Assembly (NCBI RefSeq): GCF_001870675.1
Contig: NZ_MEHT01000007.1
Span: forward strand, 205,947 to 269,946
Direction: 5' to 3'
DNA: 64,000 nt
Source of the DNA: Roseinatronobacter thiooxidans
Lineage (GTDB): Bacteria > Pseudomonadota > Alphaproteobacteria > Rhodobacterales > Rhodobacteraceae
In this document: positions 26,868-35,451 of the stretch, in pieces
Position numbering within the stretch: the first letter of the stretch is position 1
Layout: the number at the start of each line of letters is the position of its first letter
Notes under the pieces: generated by a model
Told to the model about the DNA's origin: nothing
What the model saw: only the letters and a program-made list of their open reading frames with translations
Database searches by the model: none
Made by a program: the position numbers and the translations under genes

Positions 26868-26938
26868 AACGAATCCTCCCTCGTTAGCGTCACCATGACA
26901 GACGCAACCGCGATGCTGCGAATGAAAGCGGGTTCTGC

Positions 26939-26958
26939 TGTAAATGCGAGAGTTTACA
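26939..26958. promoter_or_regulatory. Candidate operator 1 between sgaA and the regulator
   Basis: Inverted repeat TGTAAA - eight bases - TTTACA (26939-26944 and 26953-26958), in the divergent promoter region. Confidence 0.5.
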
Positions 26959-26978
26959 CAAACGTGTTCTTGTAATAT

Positions 26979-26997
26979 TGTAAACACAACATTTGCA
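26979..26997. promoter_or_regulatory. Candidate operator 2 between sgaA and the regulator
   Basis: TGTAAA - seven bases - TTTGCA (26979-26984 and 26992-26997), one mismatch from operator 1, with centres about 40 bases apart. TTTGCAAA at 26992-26999 is the core recognised by the related regulator RamB in corynebacteria. Confidence 0.45.
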
Positions 26998-27019
26998 AAG
27001 ACTGTCGAGGGATGGCAAC

Positions 27020-28426
27020 ATGCGCAAAACCTTTATCGGGCCCCATCTGCGCCGCCTGCGACAGGATGCCGGTGAAACCCAAGCCCATATGGCGCGGCGG
27101 CTGGGGATCAGCGCGGCCTATGTCAACCTGCTGGAAAACAACCAGCGGTCGGTGTCTGTGGCCATTTTGCTGCGGCTGTTTGAACATTACGGTGTGGATT
27201 GGCACGACATTGCCGAAGATGGCGCAGGCGCGCGGCTGGCAGATATGCGCGGTGCGCTGCAAGACCCGTTATTTGACGGCACGCGCCCCGATCTGCATGA
27301 ATTGCGCGGCGCGCAGACCCATAGCCCCACTGTGATCGAGGCCTTCTTGCGCCTGCACCGCGCCTATATGACCGCCTCTGACCAGTTGCTGGCCCTTGCC
27401 GCCCACCCCGGAGAGATGGAGCCGATTTTCAGCGCATCGCCCGAAGGGGCCGTGCATCATTTCTTTCGCCGCCAGCGCAACCATTTCCCCGTGCTGGAAC
27501 AGGCCGCAGCTGAAGTCTGGGGCGATGCACCGCCCGCCACAGATGACCTGTATGCCGCGCTGAAAGCGCGCCTGCATGACCGCCATGGAATTTCTGTCCG
27601 GCAGGTGCGGGTCAATGACCTGCCCCGCACCCTGCGCCAATATGACCAAAGGCGCGGCGAAGTGCTGCTATCCGAAGCCCTTGACCACCCCAACCGTGTC
27701 TTTCAGCTGGTGCATGTTCTGGGGCTGATCGAATGCCGCGACCAGATCGAGGGGTTGCTTGTCACCTCCGGGATTGAAGACAAACAGGGTCGCGCGCGCT
27801 GTCTGGTGGAACTGGCAAATTATTTCTCTGCCGCAGTCCTGATGCCCTATGACGCCTTTCTGGCCGAGGCGCGCGCCTCGAAATATGATTTCGACCATTT
27901 GGCCACGCGCTTTGGTGTCAGTTTTGAACAGGCCTGCCACCGCGCCACAACAATGCAGCGCGAAGGGGCGCAGGGTGTTGCCTTTTTCTTTCTGCGTTTG
28001 GACAAGGCGGGCAACGTGACCAAACGCTTCAATGCAACCGATTTTCATCTGGCCGAATATGGCGGTGCCTGCCCCAAGCTGGATGTGCACATGACCTTTC
28101 GCCTGCCGGGGCGGATTGTGCCGCAGCTGGTGGAAATGCCCGATGCTTCGCAATATTTCGTCTTCGCGCGCACTGTGGACCGCCCGACATTTGAACGCCA
28201 CGGGCAGGATAACCGGCTGACTGTGGCGATGGGCTGCACGATCCAGCATGCGCCGGAAATCGGCTATGCCGAAGGGATTGCCCTGCAAGGGGCCGCGGCC
28301 ACGCCCATCGGGATCAACTGCCGCATCTGCCCGCGCGCGGGCTGTGAACAACGCGCGCATCAGGCCAGTGTGCTGAAAACCCCTGTCGATGAAAGCCGCA
28401 GAGGGGCCACGCGCTATGATGCCTGA
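27020..28426 (+). CDS. XRE-family regulator with IrrE-like and ScfR/PrpC-type C-terminal domain
   Basis: 468 aa. N-terminal helix-turn-helix (~1-65: LRRLRQDAGETQAHMARRLGISAAYVNLLENNQR), a middle IrrE/ImmA-like domain (~150-290), and a C-terminal short-chain-acyl sensing region ending in the cysteine cluster CRICPRAGCEQRAHQ. These regulators (ScfR, RamB, MccR types) sense acyl-CoAs and control acetate, propionate or glyoxylate-related operons. Divergent orientation to sgaA strongly suggests it regulates the malate/glyoxylate operon and itself through the two repeats between them. GAGGGA lies before ATG 27020. Confidence 0.88.
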   Translation: MRKTFIGPHLRRLRQDAGETQAHMARRLGISAAYVNLLENNQRSVSVAILLRLFEHYGVDWHDIAEDGAGARLADMRGALQDPLFDGTRPDLHELRGAQTHSPTVIEAFLRLHRAYMTASDQLLALAAHPGEMEPIFSASPEGAVHHFFRRQRNHFPVLEQAAAEVWGDAPPATDDLYAALKARLHDRHGISVRQVRVNDLPRTLRQYDQRRGEVLLSEALDHPNRVFQLVHVLGLIECRDQIEGLLVTSGIEDKQGRARCLVELANYFSAAVLMPYDAFLAEARASKYDFDHLATRFGVSFEQACHRATTMQREGAQGVAFFFLRLDKAGNVTKRFNATDFHLAEYGGACPKLDVHMTFRLPGRIVPQLVEMPDASQYFVFARTVDRPTFERHGQDNRLTVAMGCTIQHAPEIGYAEGIALQGAAATPIGINCRICPRAGCEQRAHQASVLKTPVDESRRGATRYDA

Positions 28427-28543
28427 GCGGGCAGTTGTGCCAGCCACCTGTGCGCCTTAGCACAGCAGCTGTTGGCCTGTGTCCCATGCGGATGGCCGCG
28501 AATTGCGCTATATGTGGCTCAAGTCAATATGCAGGAGCACGCC

Positions 28544-29458
28544 ATGACACCCCCACACGCGCAAGCGCCCATTGCAGGACTGCACCATGTCACTGCCATT
28601 TCCGGCCCAGCGCAGGAAAATCTGGAATTCTACACAAGCACGCTGAAAACGCGGCTGATTAAACAGACGGTCAATTTCGATGCGCCTGAAATGTACCATC
28701 TGTATTATGGCGCAAAGGATGCGACGCCCGGTTCCGTGCTGACATTCTTCAACCGCGAGTCGCGCGAACAGGGGCAGGCGGGCGCAGGGGCCGCGCAGGC
28801 TTTTGCCTATGCGGTCGCGCCCGATGATCTGGCGCGGTGGCATGCCGAACTTGGCGGGCGGATAACAACGCGCTTTGGCGCGCAGGTGCTGTCGCTAAGC
28901 GACCCGCATGGCCAAGCCTTTGAAATGGTGGCAGATGCGGATGCGGGCGCATGGGGCGAGTTTCATTCGGTCACCCTATGGGTCGCGGACCCTGCCCCCA
29001 CGGCGCAAATTCTGACCGAGGTGTTCGGCTATGCCTTTGCGGGCGAAGACCGCGGGCCGGATGGCACACGCCTGCGCTACACCCTGCCCGGCGATGCGCC
29101 GGGGCGCGTGGTGGACCTGTGGCGCGCGGACACGCCGCGCAAGGCCCGCCCCGGCCCTGGCACCATCCACCATGTGGCCTTTCGCGCGCGCGACGGCGCG
29201 CATCAGCAACAGTTGCGCGCGGCATTGCTGGCGCGGGGTGAAAACGTAACCGAGGTGAAGGACCGCCAGTATTTCAAAGCCATCTATTTCCGCGAACCGA
29301 GCGGGATATTGTTTGAAATCGCCACTGACGGGCCGGGTTTTGATGCGGACGAGCCGATGTCCAGCCTTGGCCAAAGCCTGAAGCTGCCCCCCCAGCACGA
29401 GCCGCGCCGCGCGGAATTGGAACAGCGCTTGCCACCGCTGAAGCTGACGCACGCATAA
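28544..29458 (+). CDS. Ring-cleaving dioxygenase-like VOC protein (MhqO/LinE type)
   Basis: 304 aa with two vicinal-oxygen-chelate units (~8-130 and ~145-275). Metal-ligand candidates are present: GLHHVTAIS near the N-terminus, TIHHVAFRARD, and YFREPSGILFEIATD near the C-terminus. Relatives are annotated as extradiol dioxygenases and linked to quinone or aromatic stress, but few have a proven substrate. The CAGGAG site picks ATG 28544. It appears to be a single-gene unit. Confidence 0.78.
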   Translation: MTPPHAQAPIAGLHHVTAISGPAQENLEFYTSTLKTRLIKQTVNFDAPEMYHLYYGAKDATPGSVLTFFNRESREQGQAGAGAAQAFAYAVAPDDLARWHAELGGRITTRFGAQVLSLSDPHGQAFEMVADADAGAWGEFHSVTLWVADPAPTAQILTEVFGYAFAGEDRGPDGTRLRYTLPGDAPGRVVDLWRADTPRKARPGPGTIHHVAFRARDGAHQQQLRAALLARGENVTEVKDRQYFKAIYFREPSGILFEIATDGPGFDADEPMSSLGQSLKLPPQHEPRRAELEQRLPPLKLTHA

Positions 29459-29607
29459 CACCCAAGGGCGCGCCGCACAAAACATGCGGGAGTCCCTGAT
29501 GCAGGTTAGTGTCGGGGTGCAGGCAACCAGCGAAAGCTGTCTGGTGGCGCATATGGCCTTGCGGTGTGTTCGGCCAGCGCCAACCCCCTTCTGAAAGGAC
29601 CAACGCG

Positions 29608-29766
29608 ATGGGTAACGACAAGAAGAAAAAAGCCGCATCAGGATCAAAAGCTGCCAAACCGCAATCGGATTACAAGGCAAATGAATCCGAGGGCAAGGCC
29701 AGCAAATCCGACAGCAAATTTCAAAAAGCCATCGGCAAGGCAAAAGACGCCTCGCGCAAGGGCTAA
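29608..29766 (+). CDS. Small lysine/serine-rich hydrophilic protein
   Basis: 52 aa, low complexity: MGNDKKKKAASGSKAAKPQ, then alternating Ser/Lys/Asp/Glu, ending KAKDASRKG. Strongly basic and probably disordered; not a known family to me. GAAAGGA precedes ATG 29608, which supports real translation. Possibly nucleic-acid binding or a stress protein, by composition only. Confidence 0.55.
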   Translation: MGNDKKKKAASGSKAAKPQSDYKANESEGKASKSDSKFQKAIGKAKDASRKG

Positions 29767-29829
29767 AGCAACCTCAGGAAAAAACTGACAGACTTTCGGT
29801 TCAAAATTGCGGCCAAACCAAAAAAGCTA

Positions 29830-29866
29830 AAGCGTTTCGGTGTTGCACCAAAAAACCGGAACGCTT
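29830..29866. repeat. Hairpin in the 3' region of the lysine-rich gene
   Basis: AAGCGTT-T-CGGT pairs with ACCG-G-AACGCTT across a 13-base loop, with one G:T pair inside the stem. No T run follows. It may protect the mRNA 3' end. Confidence 0.45.
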
Positions 29867-29891
29867 TCAGCGCGCCCGCTCACTGCCGGTT

Positions 29892-29933
29892 GGCAGAAAG
29901 CCTGCACTGCTTGGGCGGTGCAGGCTTTCTGCC
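29892..29933. terminator. Long perfect hairpin between convergent genes
   Basis: A 16-bp perfect stem (GGCAGAAAGCCTGCAC with its complement) and a 10-base loop, between the lysine-rich gene and the minus-strand gene ending at 29944. Likely a bidirectional terminator although the T tracts are short. Confidence 0.6.
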
Positions 29934-29943
29934 GCGCGCCCCC

Positions 29944-30177
29944 TTACCGCCGCCGGACAGAGTTGCCACCCGCTACAATCCCGTTAATCAGGGCTGCGAC
30001 GGCTGCGTGTTTGTCTGCGTGATCACCAGCGGGGGCATATTCATGGGCATCTGCCGCATCCCGCAACAGGCCGACAATCTCTTTCTCGGGCAGGATGTTG
30101 CGGTCATTCAGCGCCAGAAGCAGCGCTTCACAAATGGCCAAGGCGGCTGTTCCGGCAATATCGTTGGGGACAGTCAT
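29944..30177 (-). CDS. Small conserved-looking hypothetical protein
   Basis: 77 aa (MTVPNDIAGTAALAICEALL, LALNDRNILPEKEIVGLLRD), mainly helical, with the charge pattern of a real soluble protein. GAGG precedes the two adjacent ATGs at 30180 and 30177; the second has better spacing. No function recognised. It is divergent from the Crp/Fnr regulator. Confidence 0.55.
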   Translation of the reverse strand: MTVPNDIAGTAALAICEALLLALNDRNILPEKEIVGLLRDAADAHEYAPAGDHADKHAAVAALINGIVAGGNSVRRR

Positions 30178-30232
30178 CATCAGCCTCGCTTTCATATGGA
30201 CAGGAACGGATGCGCCTGCATCCGCGTCATCG

Positions 30233-30257
30233 GGAACGTTGCGTGATCTTAGGGGTT
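30233..30257 (+). promoter_or_regulatory. EcfG-type promoter of the Crp/Fnr regulator gene
   Basis: GGAAC (30233-30237), 16-base spacer, GGTT (30254-30257), one change from consensus, 98 bases before ATG 30356. Confidence 0.6.
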
Positions 30258-30355
30258 GTCGTGTTGAAATGACTGATCCAAAGCAGCTTGACTCGGAACT
30301 TTATAAACGATCTGGAAGGGCTGGCAGCATTCCGCCATGCCTTGGGGCGACATGC

Positions 30356-31087
30356 ATGCAAATCGCGCACAGCGCCCTGACCCAAAAACTCTCTGCTTTT
30401 GTGGTGTTGTCAGACACCGATCTGGACACGCTGGCGCGATTTCACCGCCGCAGGCGCAGCTTTGCTGCCGGACATTCCCTGATCCATGAAGGGCAAAACC
30501 ACAAATCCGCCTTCATTCTGGCCGAAGGCTGGGCCTGTTCCTACAAGATGTTGCCAGATGGCGAGCGACAGATCGTCGGCATTCAGATCGCAGGTGACTT
30601 TCTGGGCTTGCGCAGCATTCTGTTCCGAACCTCGGATCATAGTCTGGAAGCGGTGACCCGCATTGAGGCATCCGAAGTGCTGGCATCCGATATTCTGGAC
30701 AGTTTCGCGCAAGCCCCGCGCCTTGCCACCGCTGTGCTATGGGCCGCATCGCGGGATGAGGCGATGGTGGTCGAGCATCTGGTCAATCTGGGGCGGCGCT
30801 CTGCCGAGATGCGCATGGCGCATTTCCTGCTGGAACTGCGCGCAAGGCTGAAACTTGTCGGCATCGGCGATGCAAGCGGGTTTGACTGCCCGCTGACACA
30901 ATACCATTTGGCCGATATCCTTGGCCTGAGCGCGGTGCATGTCAATCGCGTCTTGCGTCATTTGCGCGAAGATGGGCTGGTCACCTTTCAGAAAGGGCGT
31001 GTCATGTTCCATGACATTGCCGCACTTGGAACCCTTGCAGGGTTCGACCCCGATTATCTGGATCAGGACGGGCCATTGCTGCGCTAG
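30356..31087 (+). CDS. Crp/Fnr family transcriptional regulator
   Basis: 243 aa. The N-terminal cyclic-nucleotide-binding-like barrel (~20-130: SFAAGHSLIHEGQNHKSAFILAEGWACSYK, DFLGLRSILF) is followed by a dimer helix and a winged HTH (~170-235: QYHLADILGLSAVHVNRVLRHLREDGLVTFQKGRV). There is no N-terminal FNR cysteine cluster, so it is not an oxygen-sensing FNR; the ligand is unknown. ATG 30356 (MQIAHSAL) gives the usual family length. An EcfG-type promoter upstream suggests induction by general stress. Confidence 0.85.
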   Translation: MQIAHSALTQKLSAFVVLSDTDLDTLARFHRRRRSFAAGHSLIHEGQNHKSAFILAEGWACSYKMLPDGERQIVGIQIAGDFLGLRSILFRTSDHSLEAVTRIEASEVLASDILDSFAQAPRLATAVLWAASRDEAMVVEHLVNLGRRSAEMRMAHFLLELRARLKLVGIGDASGFDCPLTQYHLADILGLSAVHVNRVLRHLREDGLVTFQKGRVMFHDIAALGTLAGFDPDYLDQDGPLLR

Positions 31088-31164
31088 TGCTCCGTGCCTG
31101 ACACAAAATGCCGCCCTGCGTGACAAAGGGCGGTTTGGCGGGGTTTTCAGCCGTTTGCGCGGAG

Positions 31165-31244
31165 TCAAGGCGCGTAGCGCCGCCGCGCATCGCCGGGCCG
31201 TACCCCGGCACGGCGATTTGGCTTGGCTACGCGCAAAGCCTTGA
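31165..31244. repeat. Nested inverted repeat in a gene-free gap
   Basis: The gap 31088-31394 holds an outer imperfect inverted repeat (TCAAGGC and GCGTAGC answered by GCTACGC and GCCTTGA) around an inner stem ATCGCCGGGCC / GGCACGGCGAT (31189-31199, 31207-31217, one mismatch). It could be a REP-like element or a terminator for the Crp/Fnr gene. No gene is seen in the rest of the gap. Confidence 0.5.
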
Positions 31245-31394
31245 TCTTTCGCGGATTTGGCTGGTATAAAGTGCTGTAGCAGGGCGCGAGGATCGCCGCA
31301 CCACGGCCCGACGCTACGCGGCTTGGGTCATCTTTCCAATCTCCGCCAGGCCCTCAAACCTGTCATTGCGCATTTTTTTGTCAGATAGGAACCA

Positions 31395-31736
31395 TCAACT
31401 ATAAGCGCTTTCCTTGCCGAAATGCCGTGTCAGCAGATAATAGACGACAGCGCGGTATTTGTTGCGCTCTGAGCGTCCGTATTGTTCGATCACTGCATCA
31501 ATCGCATCATGCAACTCCTGTCCGTCAGACAGACCCAGCCGCTTTATCAGAAAATTCCGGCGCACTGTGTCCAGTTCATGCTGTTGGGTGGCCGCGACTG
31601 TGCTGGCATCGGCATTATAGATCGACGGGCCACACCCGATCGTCACTTTGCGCAGCAAATCCATATCGGGTTCAACCCCGCATTTTTCGCGCAGATCGCT
31701 TGCATAACGCGCGATCAGGTCATCTCTGCGTCCCAT
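31395..31736 (-). CDS. DUF2853-like protein
   Basis: 113 aa, small and helical: MGRRDDLIARYASDLREKCG, then LLRKVTIGCGPSIYNADAST, LIKRLGLSDGQELHDAIDAVIEQYG and RAVVYYLLTRHFGKE. This is the DUF2853 pattern; function unknown. GGAG lies before ATG 31736, inside the longer in-frame extension, so the shorter start is right. Confidence 0.75.
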   Translation of the reverse strand: MGRRDDLIARYASDLREKCGVEPDMDLLRKVTIGCGPSIYNADASTVAATQQHELDTVRRNFLIKRLGLSDGQELHDAIDAVIEQYGRSERNKYRAVVYYLLTRHFGKESAYS

Positions 31737-31859
31737 ATCTTTAATCTCCAAAATTGAAATCATGAAAAAAGCCTTGATCCGACTGCGCAGATCAGGCCCA
31801 GAGTGGAAGAAAACCCACCCTGAACCAAGTTAAATTTGCACGCTGCGGCTAATTTTTCG

Positions 31860-33038
31860 TCACAGCATCCCAAGCAGTTGCGGGGTTGGCCAGCCATCGG
31901 CAGGCAGGCCAAGCTGGGCTTGAATATCTTGCACCGCCGCGCGCGTATTCGCGCCCAAGATCCCGTCAACCGCACCCACATTGAAGCCGCGCTGTGACAG
32001 GCGTTGCTGCAACTGGCGCATCTGGTCTTGATTCAAACCTGTCTCTGGGTTTCCGGCCTGATAGACCGGCGCGCCCGACAGGCGCGTGGCGAAATAGGCA
32101 GCCGTGGTGACATAGATAAAGCTTTGGTTCCATTCAAACAGCACGCGGTAATTGTGGAACACCATAAAGGCTGGCCCCCGATGGCCCTGCGGCACAATGA
32201 CCGAGGCCCGCAGATTGCCCGATGGCAAACGCCCATGCGTGGGGCGCACGCCCAATTGCTCCCACTGGCTGACTGTCATCTCGGTGCGAATACCCGTGCG
32301 CGTCAGGTCCAGCCCTTGCGGCAGCGCGACTTCATGCATCCACGGCTCGTTCGCGCGCCAGCCCTTGGCGCGCAGCATGGCAGCGGCAGAAAGCAGCGCA
32401 TCGGGGGCCGAGCGTTGCAAATCAATCCGCCCGTCGCCATCGCCGTCGACAGCGTAATTGATGATATCCGAGGGCAGCTTTTGCACCATGCCAATCTCGC
32501 CCGCCCATGCGCCGCGCGTCTGCACAGGGTCCAGCATGCCGCGGCGATACATTTCCAGTGCTGCGAAAACCTGCGGGCGGAACAACTCTGGCCTGCGGCA
32601 GTCATGCGCCAAAGTCACCAGCGCGTTCACTGTGTTGAAATCGCCCTGAACTGCACCAAAATCCGTCTCGAACGCCCAGAAGGCCAGCAAGATGCCGGGC
32701 TGAACCCCGTATTGCTGCTGTGCGCGGTCAAACACCGCGCGCTGGCGGTCATAATTGCGCTGACCATTGCTCATCCGGCCTTGCGAGATCAGCGCGCGCG
32801 AGAAATCCAGAAACGGGCGCTGGAAAATGCCTTGGCGGCGATCGGCATTGATGACGCTTTGTTCTTGCCGGACATTGCGAAAGAAACTGTCAATGCGGGC
32901 ACGGTCATGGCCCTGTTGGGCGGCCTCGGATTTCAGCCCCTCCACGAAAGCGCCGAAATTGCCACCACAGCTTTGGGCCTGCACACCAGATGCAAGGCCA
33001 ACCGATAGAACTGCTGCAAATATTGAAAGAAAACGCAT
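31860..33038 (-). CDS. Lytic murein transglycosylase with peptidoglycan-binding domain
   Basis: 392 aa. Signal peptide (MRFLSIFAAVLSVGLASGVQAQ), an MltB-type (SLT_2) catalytic domain (~25-310) with the likely catalytic Glu in LLAFWAFETDFGAV and WAGEIGMVQKLPSD in place of the usual GAMGQFMPS-like motif, and a C-terminal PG-binding domain (~335-390: LQQRLSQRGFNVGAVDGILGANTRAAVQDIQ). It cuts glycan strands to 1,6-anhydro ends in the periplasm. GGGGTG precedes ATG 33038. Confidence 0.9.
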   Translation of the reverse strand: MRFLSIFAAVLSVGLASGVQAQSCGGNFGAFVEGLKSEAAQQGHDRARIDSFFRNVRQEQSVINADRRQGIFQRPFLDFSRALISQGRMSNGQRNYDRQRAVFDRAQQQYGVQPGILLAFWAFETDFGAVQGDFNTVNALVTLAHDCRRPELFRPQVFAALEMYRRGMLDPVQTRGAWAGEIGMVQKLPSDIINYAVDGDGDGRIDLQRSAPDALLSAAAMLRAKGWRANEPWMHEVALPQGLDLTRTGIRTEMTVSQWEQLGVRPTHGRLPSGNLRASVIVPQGHRGPAFMVFHNYRVLFEWNQSFIYVTTAAYFATRLSGAPVYQAGNPETGLNQDQMRQLQQRLSQRGFNVGAVDGILGANTRAAVQDIQAQLGLPADGWPTPQLLGML

Positions 33039-33111
33039 AACACCCCCTGAGAAACTTGTCACACGCTAGCGCATGAAAACCCTCAGGGGGAGTCGTTTTT
33101 ATGTGATCTGT

Positions 33112-34092
33112 TTACAGAGATGCGCGGCCATGCGGGGCATCGAAATCCAGCACAGGATTGATCGGGATGATCCGGTTGGGGTTAATCGTGTCATGGCTGT
33201 AATGGTAATGCCGCACGATATGGTCCATCCGCACAGTCTGCGCCACGCCGGGGTGTTGGTACAGATCGCGCGTATAGGCCCAAAGGGCCGGGTAATCGAC
33301 GATCCGGCGGCGGTTGCATTTGAAATGCAGGTGATAGACGTTGTCAAAGCGCACCAGTGTGGTGAACAGCCGCCAATCCGCTTCGGTCAGCGTGTCGCCC
33401 ATCAGGTAGCGCCGCGTGCTCAGGCGCTCTTCCAGCCAGTCCAGCGCGTCGAATAGCGGGTAGACGGCCTTCTCATAAGCCTCTTGCGTGGTGGCAAAGC
33501 CCGATTTGTAAACGCCGTTATTCACTTCGTCATAGACCCGCGCATTGATCGCGTCGATCTCTTCGCGCAGGGCTTCGGGGTAGTAGTCGTCGGAATTGCC
33601 GGTCAGCCCGTCAAAGGCCGAGTTGAGCATGCGGATAATCTCTGCCGATTCATTTGACACAATCTTGCCCTGCTTTTTGTCCCACAGCACAGGCACAGTC
33701 ACGCGCCCCGAAATCTGCGGGTCGGCGCGGGTATAGATGTCGCGCATAAAGGCAGAGCCGAACAGCTTATCGCCGGTCGCACCGTCGAAATCATCACCAA
33801 AGGTCCAGCCGTCATCCAGCATTTCGGGATGCACTGCCGAGACATCGATCATCCCCTCCAAGCCTTTCAGCGCGCGAAAGATCAAGGTGCGGTGCGCCCA
33901 AGGGCAGGCATAGGACACATACAGGTGGTAGCGCCCCGCTTCGGCCTTGAACCCGCCCTCGCCCGAGGGGCCGGCACTGCCATCGGCGGTGACCCAGTTG
34001 CGAAACCGCGATGTATCGCGCTTGAACGCGCCGCCGGTCTTGCTGGTGTCATACCATGCGCTTGACCATTCTCCATTGACCAGTTGGCCCAT
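33112..34092 (-). CDS. Glutathionyl-hydroquinone reductase (YqjG/Xi-class GST)
   Basis: 326 aa. The N-terminal thioredoxin-like half has the active-site YVSYACPWAHR with the catalytic cysteine, then VTVPVLWDKKQGKIVSNESAEIIRML; the C-terminal helical half has LMGDTLTEADWRLFTTLVRFD. The family reduces glutathionyl-hydroquinones using glutathione. AAGGAG selects ATG 34092 over an upstream in-frame codon. Cytoplasmic detoxification; stands alone next to a C-S lyase gene. Confidence 0.9.
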   Translation of the reverse strand: MGQLVNGEWSSAWYDTSKTGGAFKRDTSRFRNWVTADGSAGPSGEGGFKAEAGRYHLYVSYACPWAHRTLIFRALKGLEGMIDVSAVHPEMLDDGWTFGDDFDGATGDKLFGSAFMRDIYTRADPQISGRVTVPVLWDKKQGKIVSNESAEIIRMLNSAFDGLTGNSDDYYPEALREEIDAINARVYDEVNNGVYKSGFATTQEAYEKAVYPLFDALDWLEERLSTRRYLMGDTLTEADWRLFTTLVRFDNVYHLHFKCNRRRIVDYPALWAYTRDLYQHPGVAQTVRMDHIVRHYHYSHDTINPNRIIPINPVLDFDAPHGRASL

Positions 34093-34179
34093 TGCTAAAC
34101 TCCTTTTGCTACCCGACTGATTTGGCCCCAACCCGTCGGGATAACAAGCTGCGCACATGCGCAGGGCCTGTGCGCGGCA

Positions 34180-35352
34180 CTATTGCAGATCACCAAAGGC
34201 GCGCTGCAACCGTGCGACTGCGTCCTCTATCACGGATCGCGGCGCGCCCAAATTGAAGCGCAGGAAGCTGGTGCCGCCGGTGCCGAAAGTCGGCCCATGA
34301 TTGGCGGCAATCTGCGCCTCGTGTTCCACCCTTGCAGTGAATTCGGCCACATCCATGCCTGTGCCCGAAAAATCGACCCATGCCAGATAGGTCGACTCCA
34401 GCGGCATGGACTGCAGGCCGGGGATTGCATTCACCCCGTCATCAAACACTTTGCGGTTGCCATCCAGATAGGCGCATAGCGCATCGACCCATTCCGCGCC
34501 TGCGGGCGAATAGGCGGCCGTTACGGCATGCAAACCGAATGAATTGGGTGAAATGCCCATCGCGGCCAGGGTTGCCCCGAACTGGCGGCGCAGCGCCTCG
34601 TCCCCAATAATAACATTCCCGCAATGCGTGCCTGCAAGATTGAAGGTCTTGGATGCAGCGGTCAGCATAACCAGCCGGTCTGCGCAATCGGGTGCGGCCA
34701 CAGGCATGGGCGTGTGGTGGCACCCGGGCATGACCAGATCATGGTGTATCTCGTCCGAGACAAGCAGCAGATCATGGCGCGCGCAGAATTCTGCCACTCC
34801 GCGCAATTCCTCCGCGCTCCAGACCCGCCCGCCGGGATTATGGGGCGAGCACAGGATCAACATCCGCTCTGCCCCTGTCATCTGCGCATCGGCGGCGTCG
34901 AAATCCATCTCGTAGCGCCCCCCCACCAGCGCCAGCGGGCATTCGACCACGCGCCGCCCCGCCGCATGGATGGTTCGTGCAAAGGCGTGGTAGACAGGTG
35001 TGAACAAAACCACACCGTCACCCGGCTGCGTCCATGTGTGCAGGCACAGACCAACCGCATTGACCAGCCCATGGGTGGTGAAAATATCGCCCGGCGCCAC
35101 CTGCCAGCCATGGCGGTGGTCCATCCACCAGCAGATCGCCGCGCGATAGGCGGAATCATCGCCGAAATAGCCGTAAATCCCATGATCCAGTGCGGCTTGC
35201 AGCGCATCCTGCACCGTTTGCGGCGGGCGGAAATCCATATCGGCCACCCACATGGCAATGCCTGTGTCAGGCGACACGCCATACAGCTTTTCCATCATGT
35301 CCCATTTGGTGGAATGCGTGCCGCGCCGGTCGATGATCTGGTCGAAATTCAT
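34180..35352 (-). CDS. PatB/MalY-type C-S lyase (PLP aminotransferase fold I)
   Basis: 390 aa. MNFDQIIDRRGTHSTKWDMM at the start and WVADMDF are the hallmarks of the MalY/PatB cystathionine beta-lyase group; ILCSPHNPGGRVW and LTAASKTFNLAGTHCGN carry the cofactor region and PLP lysine. It releases thiols from S-conjugated cysteines or cystathionine. GGAGGG before ATG 35352 fixes the start. Lying beside a glutathionyl reductase, a part in thiol-conjugate turnover is possible. Confidence 0.88.
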   Translation of the reverse strand: MNFDQIIDRRGTHSTKWDMMEKLYGVSPDTGIAMWVADMDFRPPQTVQDALQAALDHGIYGYFGDDSAYRAAICWWMDHRHGWQVAPGDIFTTHGLVNAVGLCLHTWTQPGDGVVLFTPVYHAFARTIHAAGRRVVECPLALVGGRYEMDFDAADAQMTGAERMLILCSPHNPGGRVWSAEELRGVAEFCARHDLLLVSDEIHHDLVMPGCHHTPMPVAAPDCADRLVMLTAASKTFNLAGTHCGNVIIGDEALRRQFGATLAAMGISPNSFGLHAVTAAYSPAGAEWVDALCAYLDGNRKVFDDGVNAIPGLQSMPLESTYLAWVDFSGTGMDVAEFTARVEHEAQIAANHGPTFGTGGTSFLRFNLGAPRSVIEDAVARLQRAFGDLQ

Positions 35353-35451
35353 GTCTGCCCTCCGTTTCGCACCAAAGCTGGCCCGCCTGTCCGCAAGGTG
35401 CAAGCACAAAAGCCATTGAACGGCGCTTTGGCTTGGCTTACATCGCCGGTC

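Noticed and set aside
25059..26975. 638-codon plus-strand frame opposite mcl and sgaA
   Set aside because: Antisense shadow; no domain recognised and no ribosome site, whereas both minus-strand genes are complete.
31382..31386. GGAAC before the DUF2853-like gene end
   Set aside because: No GTT-containing -10 at 16-17 bases and no gene starting downstream on that strand.
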